Shown: positions 1-6,370 of the stretch, one piece after another
How the letters are laid out: each line of letters begins with the position of its first letter
Position numbering within the stretch: the stretch's first letter is position 1
Assembly: GCA_026785985.1 (NCBI GenBank)
Contig: JAJAYX010000486.1
Location: 1 to 8,106 of the forward strand
Length of the DNA stretch: 8,106 nt
Direction: 5' to 3'
From: Rudanella sp.
GTDB lineage: Bacteria; Bacteroidota; Bacteroidia; Cytophagales; Spirosomataceae
Notes under the pieces: generated by a model
Databases searched by the model: none
Seen by the model: the letters and a program-made list of their open reading frames with translations, nothing else
What the model was told of the DNA's origin: nothing
Position numbers and translations under genes: made by a program

Positions 1-1
1 G

Positions 2-256
2 CCAGAGACTCCCCGCCCACCCGATTTGTTGCCCGTCGACGATTTTATCAGGATGCCCGAACTGGCTCCGGTTACTCAACCTGTAACTTCGCGTGTTGCG
101 CTTGTTGCCGCGCCCCAAACCAACTCATTGGTTCCGGTTTCTGTGGCCCCCAAACCCGCCGGGTCATCGGCTCAACCCAAGCGAAGCCGAATGCTTAAAC
201 CAGCCAAAGCGCGTCGGGCGGGCCGGTGGGGAAGCACCCGCTGCCCGGTTTTTTGA
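2..256 (+). CDS. C-terminal tail of an unidentified protein, Pro/Ala- and Arg/Lys-rich (5' end outside window)
   Basis: This frame is open from the left edge to a TGA at 254-256 and gives about 84 residues. The sequence is low-complexity: an acidic/proline stretch (PETPRPPDLLPVDDF), a Val/Ala/Pro-rich middle, then a strongly basic end (KPAKARRAGRWGS). I see no catalytic motif or membrane segment and do not recognise the family. A disordered C-terminal tail or linker is the best description. The frame starting at base 1 is also open, to about 199, so the choice of frame is a judgement; I prefer this one because it runs furthest and has an ordinary codon mix. The stop lies inside a hairpin/T-tract that looks like the terminator of this gene. 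An internal TTG or ATG start would make only a very short protein, so a start upstream of the window is more likely. Confidence 0.45.
   Translation, partial: PETPRPPDLLPVDDFIRMPELAPVTQPVTSRVALVAAPQTNSLVPVSVAPKPAGSSAQPKRSRMLKPAKARRAGRWGSTRCPVF
219..254 (+). terminator. Putative Rho-independent terminator overlapping the stop of the first gene
   Basis: CGGGC (219-223) can pair with GCCCG (243-247). Inside it GGTG (225-228) pairs with CACC (235-238), and a run of six T follows at 249-254. The stem is interrupted by a 1x4 internal loop, but it is GC-rich and well placed at the end of the leftward-truncated gene. The T-tract itself encodes the last Phe and the T of the stop codon. Confidence 0.5.
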
Positions 257-429
257 GGGGGTATCAATGTCATTTAGTTAAGGTTTTGGGTATTCTCATG
301 GGTGGCTCGATTGGCCAACGCCTTAACGAAACAACTCCGAATCGTGAATCATAGGGCAATGCCCGAAACGGGCTTCACTTTCAAGGTACGTTAGTTGAAG
401 CTATGCTCTTTAGGGCAAGACTTTAGTTG
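257..429. other. Non-coding stretch between the first terminator and the adhesin-like remnant
   Basis: I find no credible reading frame, RNA gene or clear promoter here. All frames are broken by stops within a few dozen codons. It may be further decayed 3' sequence of the minus-strand remnant that ends near 430, but I cannot align any of it to that protein. Confidence 0.4.
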
Positions 430-815
430 CTACACAGCTTCAGTATTTTTGCCGGATGAAGCAACGTTCAGCCAGCCACTCGGTTCACAATTTACCAGTG
501 GCAGGGTCATGATAAATTATAGATGCCGAAGCGGGCAATGTTACCCGATACGCCGTAGAACGCAGGCTGATCGACGCGGAACAGGCATACCACCGCCGTT
601 GTCTGCGAAACGAGGTCTTTGTTCGACAGTTTCAGGTTGTTGGTCAATGTCTAGCCCGTGCCACTTCGGGCCGTAATATCCCCCTGCACAGGTACATCGA
701 CCACCGTGGTGGCGTGGGCCGATTGGCTTAACGAAAAAAGGGTAGCAACTAAGCCGGGTAGCCAGGCAAAAGATCGGTGAGAGACCGCCAGTCGGGAAAG
801 GAAACGGAATAACAT
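430..815 (-). pseudogene. Decayed secreted, adhesin-like surface protein (N-terminal remnant)
   Basis: Reading leftward from the ATG at 815, the first residues form a clear Sec signal peptide: basic MLFRFLSRLAVSHR, a hydrophobic core, and a cut site after SAHA. The mature part (VPVQGDITARSGTG) then hits an in-frame TAG at 653-651. The same frame runs on for 47 sensible codons (LTNNLKLSNKDLVSQTT ... VSGNIARFGIYNLS) to a TGA at 509-507. A one-base frame change gives 26 more codons of similar character (MTLPLVN ... GWLNVASSG) before a TAG at 432-430. This Thr/Asn/Ser-rich, beta-strand-like text resembles the 'LTLTNNLTL... ISGSG...NLT' repeats of large secreted Bacteroidota surface proteins that carry sorting domains; that family call is inference. 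Two stops and a frame change in coherent coding text indicate a broken gene. An in-frame ATG at 866 would add 17 residues in front of the signal peptide and is less likely. Confidence 0.6.
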
Positions 816-841
816 TTGTTTGGAGGAGTTTAAATACTCGA

Positions 842-849
842 CAAAACTA
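842..849 (-). promoter_or_regulatory. Possible Bacteroidota -7 element (TAGTTTTG) for the adhesin-like remnant
   Basis: The minus strand reads TAGTTTTG, a full match to TAnnTTTG. It sits 26 nt before the ATG at 815, a sensible leader length. The nearest upstream TTG (minus strand, 866-864) is only 14 nt away, too close for a normal -33 element. The pattern has only six fixed bases, so a chance match is possible. Confidence 0.3.
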
Positions 850-866
850 CCCTCTAACAAATGCAA

Positions 867-1136
867 CTTTTTATCAGAATCAGGCTATGGATACTCAACA
901 TCAATCAAAATGGGTTTATTTAAATTGAATTAATCCGGTTTTTGCCTCAAAATCAAGGGCGGGGCTACCGTAGTGTCCCGAACATATCCTAATGGCTGAT
1001 AATCTATTTCTAAAAAATTCTCCGCCGATTTCAGCCAAATCTGTTCCACAAAATGGACGTGTTCAGAATTCACTCTTAAAGCTGAAGAGTACGGAATGCT
1101 GAATCATTAGTCTGCTTGTTCATTACATAGTCAAAA
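867..1136. other. Gene-free AT-rich intergenic region
   Basis: The region between the adhesin-like remnant and the end of the AraC-type gene holds no credible reading frame. The only structures seen are two hairpin-capable segments at 1043-1103, listed separately. No recognisable mobile-element end or RNA gene is visible. Confidence 0.5.
1043..1103 (-). terminator. Imperfect inverted repeat downstream of the AraC-family gene, possible transcript end
   Basis: TTCAG (1062-1066), ATTC (1068-1071) and CTCTT (1073-1077) pair in order with CTGAA (1099-1103), GAAT (1094-1097) and AAGAG (1085-1089). This gives 14 pairs with a 7-nt loop, one mismatch and one 1x4 internal loop. A smaller hairpin (GTTCCA 1043-1048 with TGGAC 1054-1058, one bulge) lies beside it. 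The first stem begins 34 nt past the regulator's stop codon, as expected for a terminator, but there is no T-tract. It could instead be a DNA-level protein site. Confidence 0.3.
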
Positions 1137-2063
1137 TCAATCCACTTGCCGATATTCTTTTGGAGTCATTCCCGTTTTGGTTTTAAAAAAACGGCCAAAG
1201 TTGCTGGGGTCTTGTTTGCCGATCCGGTAAGCAATTTCACTGACGCTCAAATCCGACTGCGATAGCAGCACTTTTGCCTCCAACAAAATCATTTCATCCA
1301 GCAAATCACGGGCCGACTGACCGGCTATCGTTTTCACGCATTTGTTAAGGTGATTGGGCGAAATATGAAGCAAATTGGCATAATCAGAAACGGTTTGTTT
1401 CTCATAAATAAATTGACTGAGGGCGTTTTTATAGAGTTGAGTAATGCGCAGCGAGGCATTGTCGGTGCGGTCGGCAACCGTATTTTTGTCTGTTGGGGTG
1501 GCCCGTTTGAGTTCGGTGAAGAGGGCAAGCAGATAAATTCTGAACAGATCATCTGAGTCGGAACGGCTGCTTTTGTTCTCACTCTCCAGTCGTTCGAGGA
1601 GGGGGCTTAGGTTGGTAAATAACTCATTGTCAAGGGACACTAAAGGGTTTCCTAAGAACTTCATGAACGGAAATTCGTTTTCGAGGTCTTGTTTCTGCGA
1701 GCGTTTGGTGAGCAGGCCAGTGTCGAAATGGCAGTAATACCCTTTAATGTCTTCACTCATCCAATCGTCGAGGCTGATTTGATGCACGGGTAAGAAAAAG
1801 AAGGTATTGGCCCCGAATTCGTAGCGGTTCAGCCCCTTCCGCCGAACCATAGTGCCGTGGGTAATCAGGATAAAATCATTGACCGTTTTCCGGTGGGGAG
1901 CCATTGGAAAACGCATCGCCTGCCGTACATCTTCGAGCCGGTTTATATAGAATAGATTATGGTCAATGCCTTTTGCCAAATGCCAGCCGGATTCCTTGAA
2001 TATGATCCCGCCGAGGGTAGCTGGAGTCACGGTTGGAACCAGCTCTGACTTGTTTTTTGTCAT
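1137..2063 (-). CDS. AraC-family transcriptional regulator
   Basis: The 308-residue product has a divergent N-terminal sensor half (about 20-190) with the strand/turn pattern of an AraC cupin-type domain, and a C-terminal DNA-binding domain at about 205-306. Two helix-turn-helix units are visible. The first is VSDYANLLHISPNHLNKCVK (225-244). The second starts at SVSEIAYRIGKQDPSNFGRF (273-292) and continues into FFKTKTGMTPKEYRQ, the classic AraC signature. The first HTH binds less conserved half-sites and the second the conserved one in this family. I chose the ATG at 2063; a GTG at 2099 in the same frame would add 12 residues (SKKNSHIALNP...) but is weaker. The gene is divergent from the TonB-dependent receptor across a 251-bp gap, so it probably controls that receptor and perhaps itself, as PchR-type regulators do for siderophore receptors. 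The ligand is unknown. Confidence 0.92.
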   Translation of the reverse strand: MTKNKSELVPTVTPATLGGIIFKESGWHLAKGIDHNLFYINRLEDVRQAMRFPMAPHRKTVNDFILITHGTMVRRKGLNRYEFGANTFFFLPVHQISLDDWMSEDIKGYYCHFDTGLLTKRSQKQDLENEFPFMKFLGNPLVSLDNELFTNLSPLLERLESENKSSRSDSDDLFRIYLLALFTELKRATPTDKNTVADRTDNASLRITQLYKNALSQFIYEKQTVSDYANLLHISPNHLNKCVKTIAGQSARDLLDEMILLEAKVLLSQSDLSVSEIAYRIGKQDPSNFGRFFKTKTGMTPKEYRQVD

Positions 2064-2101
2064 AGGATTCAGTGCTATATGACTATTCTTTTTAGACACT
2101 C

Positions 2102-2111
2102 TTCACCCTTA
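2102..2111 (+). repeat. Left arm of inverted repeat (TTCACCCTTA), candidate AraC operator half
   Basis: This is the exact reverse complement of 2221-2230. It lies 38 bp upstream of the chosen start of the regulator gene, where binding could repress that gene. The operator role is inferred from position only. Confidence 0.4.
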
Positions 2112-2220
2112 ATGACAAGCAAAAAACAAGCCAATAATCGTCAATATCAATCTTTTGAAATAAGTGCATTTTTTTTGACAGAGTTACCGCCAGGCCGCCG
2201 GGCGATTAAAACACGATTAG

Positions 2221-2230
2221 TAAGGGTGAA
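2221..2230 (-). repeat. Right arm of inverted repeat (TAAGGGTGAA), candidate AraC operator half
   Basis: This is the exact reverse complement of 2102-2111, 109 bp of spacer away and 84 bp upstream of the receptor start, a usual activator distance. The wide separation would suit DNA looping by a dimeric AraC-type protein, but that is inference. Confidence 0.4.
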
Positions 2231-2314
2231 AAATCCTGTTTTACCGGGTAATCCTATCGAAAAAATGGGGCCTGTGCGTAACTTAGCTGTGTCTTACCCC
2301 GCTTGCTTAACCAC

Positions 2315-4504
2315 ATGAAAAACGCTTTATTTTCGCTTTTTTGCCTGTTTTTACTCGACGCGCATGCTCAGACCGATACCACTCGTTTGCCTGTTAACCT
2401 TGACGAAGTGCAAGTGGTGGCCCGAAAATTTCCGACCAAAGGGCCTCAATTTTACCAGATCGAAACCATCACCCGTGAACTGATTGCCACCCGTAACCCA
2501 ATAAACTCCGCCGACCTGTTTGGACAAACTGGCAATGTTTTTGTGCAGAAGAGTCAGGGGGGAGGAGGCAGCCCGGTTTTGCGTGGTTTTGAGTCGAGCC
2601 GGGTGCTGATTGTGGTGGATGGCGTTCGCCTGAACAACGCCATTTACCGGGCGGGTCATCTCCAGAACGTCCTCCGTATCGACCCCTCCATGCTCGAACG
2701 GGCCGAGGTGTTGTTTGGTCCGTCGTCGCTCATTTATGGCAGCGATGCCCTCGGCGGGGTCATGTATTTCCAGAGCCGCAACCCTGAACTATCGGAAGCC
2801 AAAAACTGGGTGGTGAAACCCGGAGCTTACCTGCGCTATGGCTCGGCCACGGGCGAGCGAACGGCCCACGCCGATGTGAGTGCAGGAAACAATAAACTCG
2901 GTTTTCTGACCAGCCTAACCTACGCCAAATTCGGCGACATGGTGCAGGGTAATCGTCGCCGGGCTGCCTACCCGAATTTTGGAAAGCAGTTTCAGTATGT
3001 AGAACGAGCTAACAATGAGGATGTTGTCCGTACTAACTCAAACCCGAACCGGCAGGTTGGGTCGGCATATCACCAGATCGACTTCTTACAAAAAGTATTG
3101 TTTCGCCCCTCCAACGGCGTGCAGCATATGCTCAATGTGCAATATTCAACCACCGGCAACGTGCCGCGCTACGACCGCCTGAGTGAACTATCCAGTGGAA
3201 AACCGCGCTTTGCCGAATGGTATTACGGCCCCGAAAATCGCCTGCTCACCGCCTACAACCTAACGCTCTCCCGTTCAACAGCCTTCTACGACCGGGCCAT
3301 ACTAACGGCTGCTTACCAGGCCATTAGCGAAAGCCGGATCAGTCGCCGGTTGGGAGCCGCCACCCGGAGCGAACAGCAGGAACGGGTAGGTGTGTGGTCG
3401 CTGAATGCCGATTTGCAGAAGCAGGCCGGTGAACACCTGATTCAGTACGGGGTTGAGGTTACGCACAATACCGTGAACTCCACGGCCCAAACCGTGAATG
3501 CCACCACCGGAGCCGTTGGCCCGTTCAACTCGCGCTATCCCGATGGCGGCAGCACCCTCCGAACGGCGGGATTATATCTAAGTGATCAACTGACCCTGAA
3601 TAAGCAGTTTGCACTCAATGCGGGCCTGCGCTACAGCCTGTCAGACCTGACTGCCCGGTTCATCGACAAAACGTTTTTCCCGTTTCCATTCAATTCCATT
3701 CAGCAACAACCCAACGCGCTCACCGGAAACCTTGGTCTGTTGTATAGCCCCAACGAACGTACTCGCATCGCCCTGTTGGGATCAACGGGTCTTCGCGCGC
3801 CTAATGTGGACGATCTGACGAAGGTGTTCGACTCCCGAGCGGGTTCGTTGGTGGTGCCAAACCCAGCCATCAAACCCGAATACACCTACAATGGTGAACT
3901 GTCGGCGAGTCGGTGGTTGTGGAGTTGGCTGCGGCTGGAAGGAACCTATTTTTACACCCTGTTCGATAAGGCGATTGTGGTGGATGCGTTCACGCTCGAC
4001 GGGCAAAGTAAGGTACCGTATGCCGGTCAGTTGAGCCAGGTGTTGGCGGCCCAAAATAAGCGGAGTGCCATTATTCAGGGGTGGAACGTAGCGGCTCTTG
4101 TTCGGTTAAATAGCCAGCTTACCCTAAGTAGCACCCTCAATCACACCAACGGCAGCATCAACGATGCCACCAACACCCCACTCGATCACATTCCGCCCAT
4201 CTTTGGCCGAACCGCGCTTTTTTACCAAAATAAGAAGGTGCAGGCCGAAGCCTGGGCTATGTATAATGGCTGGAAACGAATTGGTGATTATAACCCCGAC
4301 GGCGAAGACAATGCCCAATATGCCACTCCCGGCGGAATGCCCGCCTGGACAACGGTAAATGTGCGGGCCTCGGTGAAGGCCGGGCCGTATCTAACTGTTC
4401 AGGCGGCTATAGAGAATCTATTCGACGTGAACTACCGCTATTTTGCCAGTGGTATCAGCGCACCGGGGAGGAATGTGGTGGTCACTTTACGGGTGAAGAT
4501 GTGA
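2315..4504 (+). CDS. TonB-dependent outer-membrane receptor, haem/haemoglobin-receptor type
   Basis: The 729-residue product starts at ATG 2315 with a signal peptide (MKNALFSLFCLFLLDAHA, cut before Gln19). A TonB-box-like stretch LDEVQVVARK follows at 29-38. The plug domain (about 45-155) has GSPVLRGFESSRVLIVVDGV, the NNAIYRAGHLQNVLRIDP segment and RAEVLFGPSSLIYGSDALGG, wording typical of the haemoglobin/transferrin/lactoferrin receptor family. The beta-barrel fills the rest. It includes GLRAPNVDDL (about 492-501) and NPAIKPE, which correspond to the FRAP and NPNL boxes of haem receptors, and the closing strand NVVVTLRVKM. It imports a bulky substrate through TonB energy. The substrate is uncertain: no conserved His is seen between the two boxes, and no haem-handling genes lie nearby. 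It lacks the carboxypeptidase-like N-terminal extension common in SusC-type receptors. The divergent AraC-type gene is its likely regulator. A TTG four codons earlier is an unlikely start. Confidence 0.93.
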   Translation: MKNALFSLFCLFLLDAHAQTDTTRLPVNLDEVQVVARKFPTKGPQFYQIETITRELIATRNPINSADLFGQTGNVFVQKSQGGGGSPVLRGFESSRVLIVVDGVRLNNAIYRAGHLQNVLRIDPSMLERAEVLFGPSSLIYGSDALGGVMYFQSRNPELSEAKNWVVKPGAYLRYGSATGERTAHADVSAGNNKLGFLTSLTYAKFGDMVQGNRRRAAYPNFGKQFQYVERANNEDVVRTNSNPNRQVGSAYHQIDFLQKVLFRPSNGVQHMLNVQYSTTGNVPRYDRLSELSSGKPRFAEWYYGPENRLLTAYNLTLSRSTAFYDRAILTAAYQAISESRISRRLGAATRSEQQERVGVWSLNADLQKQAGEHLIQYGVEVTHNTVNSTAQTVNATTGAVGPFNSRYPDGGSTLRTAGLYLSDQLTLNKQFALNAGLRYSLSDLTARFIDKTFFPFPFNSIQQQPNALTGNLGLLYSPNERTRIALLGSTGLRAPNVDDLTKVFDSRAGSLVVPNPAIKPEYTYNGELSASRWLWSWLRLEGTYFYTLFDKAIVVDAFTLDGQSKVPYAGQLSQVLAAQNKRSAIIQGWNVAALVRLNSQLTLSSTLNHTNGSINDATNTPLDHIPPIFGRTALFYQNKKVQAEAWAMYNGWKRIGDYNPDGEDNAQYATPGGMPAWTTVNVRASVKAGPYLTVQAAIENLFDVNYRYFASGISAPGRNVVVTLRVKM

Positions 4505-4530
4505 ACAGTTTTTCAGTGGACAGTTTTCAG
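4505..4530 (+). repeat. Two-copy degenerate direct repeat at a convergent gene junction
   Basis: ACAGTTTTTCAG (4505-4516) is followed after TGG by ACAGTTTTCAG (4520-4530), a unit of about 15 bp. It starts one base after the receptor stop codon and runs into the 3' end of the receiver gene, encoding that protein's last residues (LKTVH) and its stop codon. It may be a trace of a short tandem intergenic repeat. Confidence 0.5.
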
Positions 4531-4935
4531 CCATTTCCGTGAGAGTTCTTTGATAAGTTCCACTAATTTGCCGTATTCGCTGGGCTTGGAAACGAAAGCG
4601 TTGGCTCCCTGTTGAATTGCCTGCTTTTGATCGGTCTTGTTAGACGAAGTACTCAGTATAACTATGGGTAGTTCCACATCAGATAGGGCCAGCCGAACCG
4701 CTTGCAATGTCTCAAAACCACCCATACGAGCCATATTAAGATCCAGTAAAACAAGTTTAGGCAAAGCAGAAGCCTGTTGAAGCTGAGTCAATAACTGGTC
4801 GCCATCATCTATGGTATGAACGGTTACCTCGGGATTGGCCTGCCTGAATGCCTCCCTGACCAGTAATTGATCATCGCTATCGTCATCAACAAGCCAAACC
4901 GAGGGCGCAGTTTTGGTGTTCATAGGCATGAGCAT
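4513..4935 (-). CDS. Stand-alone response regulator (receiver domain only, CheY/Rcp1-like)
   Basis: The 140-residue product is one receiver domain with no output domain. The acidic pocket DDD is at 17-19. The phosphate-accepting Asp is D65 in LVLLDLNMARMGGFETL. The switch Ser/Thr lies in VILSTSS (S95/T96), and the conserved Lys is K117 in FVSKP. Such proteins take phosphate from a histidine kinase and act by protein contact, often beside hybrid kinases or phytochromes; LDLNM, LSTSS and GANAFVSKP resemble the Rcp1-like group. No kinase is in the window, so the partner is unknown. Three in-frame ATGs (4935, 4929, 4923) lie at the start; the last gives 136 residues and is equally possible. The gene converges on the receptor gene with 8 bp between the stops. 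Its C-terminal codons fall in a short direct repeat that may have reshaped its end. Confidence 0.93.
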   Translation of the reverse strand: MLMPMNTKTAPSVWLVDDDSDDQLLVREAFRQANPEVTVHTIDDGDQLLTQLQQASALPKLVLLDLNMARMGGFETLQAVRLALSDVELPIVILSTSSNKTDQKQAIQQGANAFVSKPSEYGKLVELIKELSRKWLKTVH

Positions 4936-5032
4936 GTAAATACAGTAGAGGTTAGTTGCTGTAGGTTGTGTAAAAGTAGGCTGTTTGACAGGTTAAAACA
5001 TTAACTACCTAAGCAAATTTGGTTAATTTCTT

Positions 5033-5260
5033 ATGAAATTTATAAAACTGTATATGGTACTGGGCCGGTATTCCCTATTATTTAGACCTGGTGAATACAG
5101 GCGTCAACTACGAAACAAGATAGCGGTTTTTAAAGCGCAGACAGCTACCAAAAAGGCCGTTTGCCTGACCCTGATTACAACCTACGGGCTGGTCAAAAAC
5201 GAACACGCCACCTCGCTGGTGCAAAATGACCTAACCATAAATGTGCTGTTCGGCGGGTAA
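5033..5260 (+). pseudogene. C-terminal stump of an AAA-type ATPase (probable gene remnant)
   Basis: An ATG-started frame gives 75 residues. From about residue 20 the text (EYRRQLRNKIAVFKAQTATK, then LTLITTYGLVKNEHATSLVQ and NDLTINVLF) closely resembles the extreme C-terminus of Bacteroidota/archaeal-type ATPases with a P-loop domain and a nuclease-like tail. That resemblance is from memory, not a search. The family has several hundred residues; here the Walker A/B region and everything else upstream are missing. An in-frame TAA lies 6 bp before the ATG, and no other frame of 4936-5032 continues the homology. The first 14 residues (MKFIKLYMVLGRYS) look unrelated, as at a deletion junction. It is most likely a non-functional remnant. 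A real small protein is possible but has no obvious ribosome-binding site or promoter. It ends 66 bp before the TPR lipoprotein gene. Confidence 0.5.
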
Positions 5261-5326
5261 GCCCCGCTCCCCGAAACGTATCAACCCAAAACCGGGTTAT
5301 CCAGTCAACCAATCGCCCACCCAATC

Positions 5327-6358
5327 ATGCGTCCGGTTTTATACATTATTCAGTATACACTAGTTATTGCCTTTCTTTTTTCCTGCTCCAACGACAAAAC
5401 CGATGAAGCCGCCCAGTTTTTTTTGCGGGGCAATGTGCAGTTGCAGAAACGGGAATACCGCGAAGCAATCCGATATTATACGGAAGCAATCAAGAAAAAA
5501 GACGATTTCGCCGATGCTTACAGCAATCGGGGATTGGCCCAGTTTCGCAACGGCGACCGCAAAGCGGCCTTGGCTGATTATACTAAAGCTATTGAAACTG
5601 ATCCCGATTTTGAAGCCGCCTACTTCAATCGCGCCGAAGCCCGGCTCGAAACCGGCGAGCCCAACGGTGGTTTGGCCGACCTTCAACGCATCGAAAAAAT
5701 GTACCGCGATTCCACGTTTTATCAGACTCGTTTGGGCGATGCCTATGTGCGGCTGAACAACCCGTCGATGGCGCAGGCGGCCTATGACAAGGCCATCCGG
5801 CTAAACCCCAAAAACACCGAAGCCCTGACCAACAGGGGTGCCTTGTTTTTTAATCAGAAACAATACGAAGCGGCCAACGCCGACATCAGCGCGGCCCTCA
5901 CCCTCGACCCAAAGCTGGCCGAAGCACTGAACAACAAAAGCCTGATTCTGGCGCGTGAGGGGCGTTTTCGGGAGGCTTTGCCTTTTGTGGAACGGGCGTT
6001 ATCGGAGCAGGTCGGCCAACCCTATTACCTCAACAACAAGGCGTATCTGTTGCTCATGCTCAACCGCCCCGACGAAGCCCTGCCCCTGCTCCGCGAGTCG
6101 CTCCGGCGCGACAATACCAATGCCTGGGCGCACCGCAATTTGGGGGTATATTTTCTGAACAAAAGCAAGGCCGCCGAAGCCCTGCCCGAACTCCGGCAAG
6201 CCGAAAAACTCGATGCCTCCGTCGATCAACTGTATTTTTATGTAGGTCAGGCGTATTTTGCCACCGGAAATCGCGCCAAAGCCTGCGAAGCCTGGGGTCG
6301 GGGCAGCACAGCAGGCGACAAACTGGCCCGAAAATACCGAACCATCAATTGTCAATAA
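5327..6358 (+). CDS. TPR-repeat lipoprotein
   Basis: The 343-residue product begins with a lipoprotein signal peptide: hydrophobic LYIIQYTLVIAFLFS, then Cys20. The lipobox LFSC is slightly non-standard at -2 but acceptable in Bacteroidota. After Cys comes SNDKTDE, acidic near the anchor as in lipoproteins sent to the outer membrane or surface; that location is inference. The remainder, about 28-333, fits nine tandem 34-residue tetratricopeptide repeats. Repeats 2-3 are the clearest (ADAYSNRGLAQFRNGDRKAA; AIETDPDFEAAYFNRAEARL), while the fourth, around 130-163, is more degenerate. TPR superhelices hold other proteins together, so this is likely a periplasm-facing or surface adaptor, not an enzyme. 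The nucleosidase gene follows 12 bp downstream and is probably co-transcribed. I see no clear Shine-Dalgarno or -7 element. Confidence 0.9.
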   Translation: MRPVLYIIQYTLVIAFLFSCSNDKTDEAAQFFLRGNVQLQKREYREAIRYYTEAIKKKDDFADAYSNRGLAQFRNGDRKAALADYTKAIETDPDFEAAYFNRAEARLETGEPNGGLADLQRIEKMYRDSTFYQTRLGDAYVRLNNPSMAQAAYDKAIRLNPKNTEALTNRGALFFNQKQYEAANADISAALTLDPKLAEALNNKSLILAREGRFREALPFVERALSEQVGQPYYLNNKAYLLLMLNRPDEALPLLRESLRRDNTNAWAHRNLGVYFLNKSKAAEALPELRQAEKLDASVDQLYFYVGQAYFATGNRAKACEAWGRGSTAGDKLARKYRTINCQ

Positions 6359-6370
6359 ACCAGCACCATT

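Larger units (their letters stand above)
2064..2314. promoter_or_regulatory. Divergent control region between the AraC-type regulator and the TonB-dependent receptor
   Basis: Both genes must start in this 251-bp gap. No convincing TAnnTTTG element is found for either gene, consistent with activator-dependent promoters. It holds a perfect 10-bp inverted pair, TTCACCCTTA (2102-2111) and TAAGGGTGAA (2221-2230), and a short palindrome TTACCGGGTAA (2241-2251). A second, low-complexity 11-bp inverted pair is CTTGTTTTTTG (2049-2059, inside the regulator gene) and CAAAAAACAAG (2120-2130). Any of these could be regulator sites; none is proven. Confidence 0.4.

Noticed and set aside
395..676. Plus-strand open frame of 93 residues
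   Set aside because: It overlaps the minus-strand adhesin-like remnant, whose translation is far more protein-like (signal peptide, repeat text). The plus-strand product is Cys/Arg/Ser-rich with no motif.
2064..2099. GTG start at 2099 for the AraC-family gene
   Set aside because: The ATG at 2063 is stronger and the added 12 residues show no family similarity. It cannot be fully excluded.
2049..2130. 11-bp inverted pair CTTGTTTTTTG / CAAAAAACAAG as a regulatory hairpin
   Set aside because: It is a perfect match, but low-complexity A/T runs make chance pairing likely and the loop is 60 nt. Noted only within the control-region entry.
2303..2314. TTG start for the TonB-dependent receptor
   Set aside because: The ATG at 2315 gives a normal signal peptide. 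The TTG would put extra residues in front of the basic start of that peptide.
2079..2318. Plus-strand open frame across the divergent control region
   Set aside because: It overlaps the starts of both flanking genes, has no recognisable motif, and lies where promoters and operators are expected.
4992..5005. Hairpin GTTAA/TTAAC between the receiver gene and the ATPase stump
   Set aside because: A five-pair A/T-rich stem with no placement or T-run supporting a function.
5283..5298. Hairpin AACCC/GGGTT before the TPR gene as a terminator or riboswitch
   Set aside because: Only five pairs with a six-base loop and no T-tract; too weak to call.
5367..5756. 129-residue plus-strand frame inside the TPR lipoprotein gene
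   Set aside because: It is a shadow of the TPR gene in another frame; the TPR frame has nine clear repeats and a lipobox.
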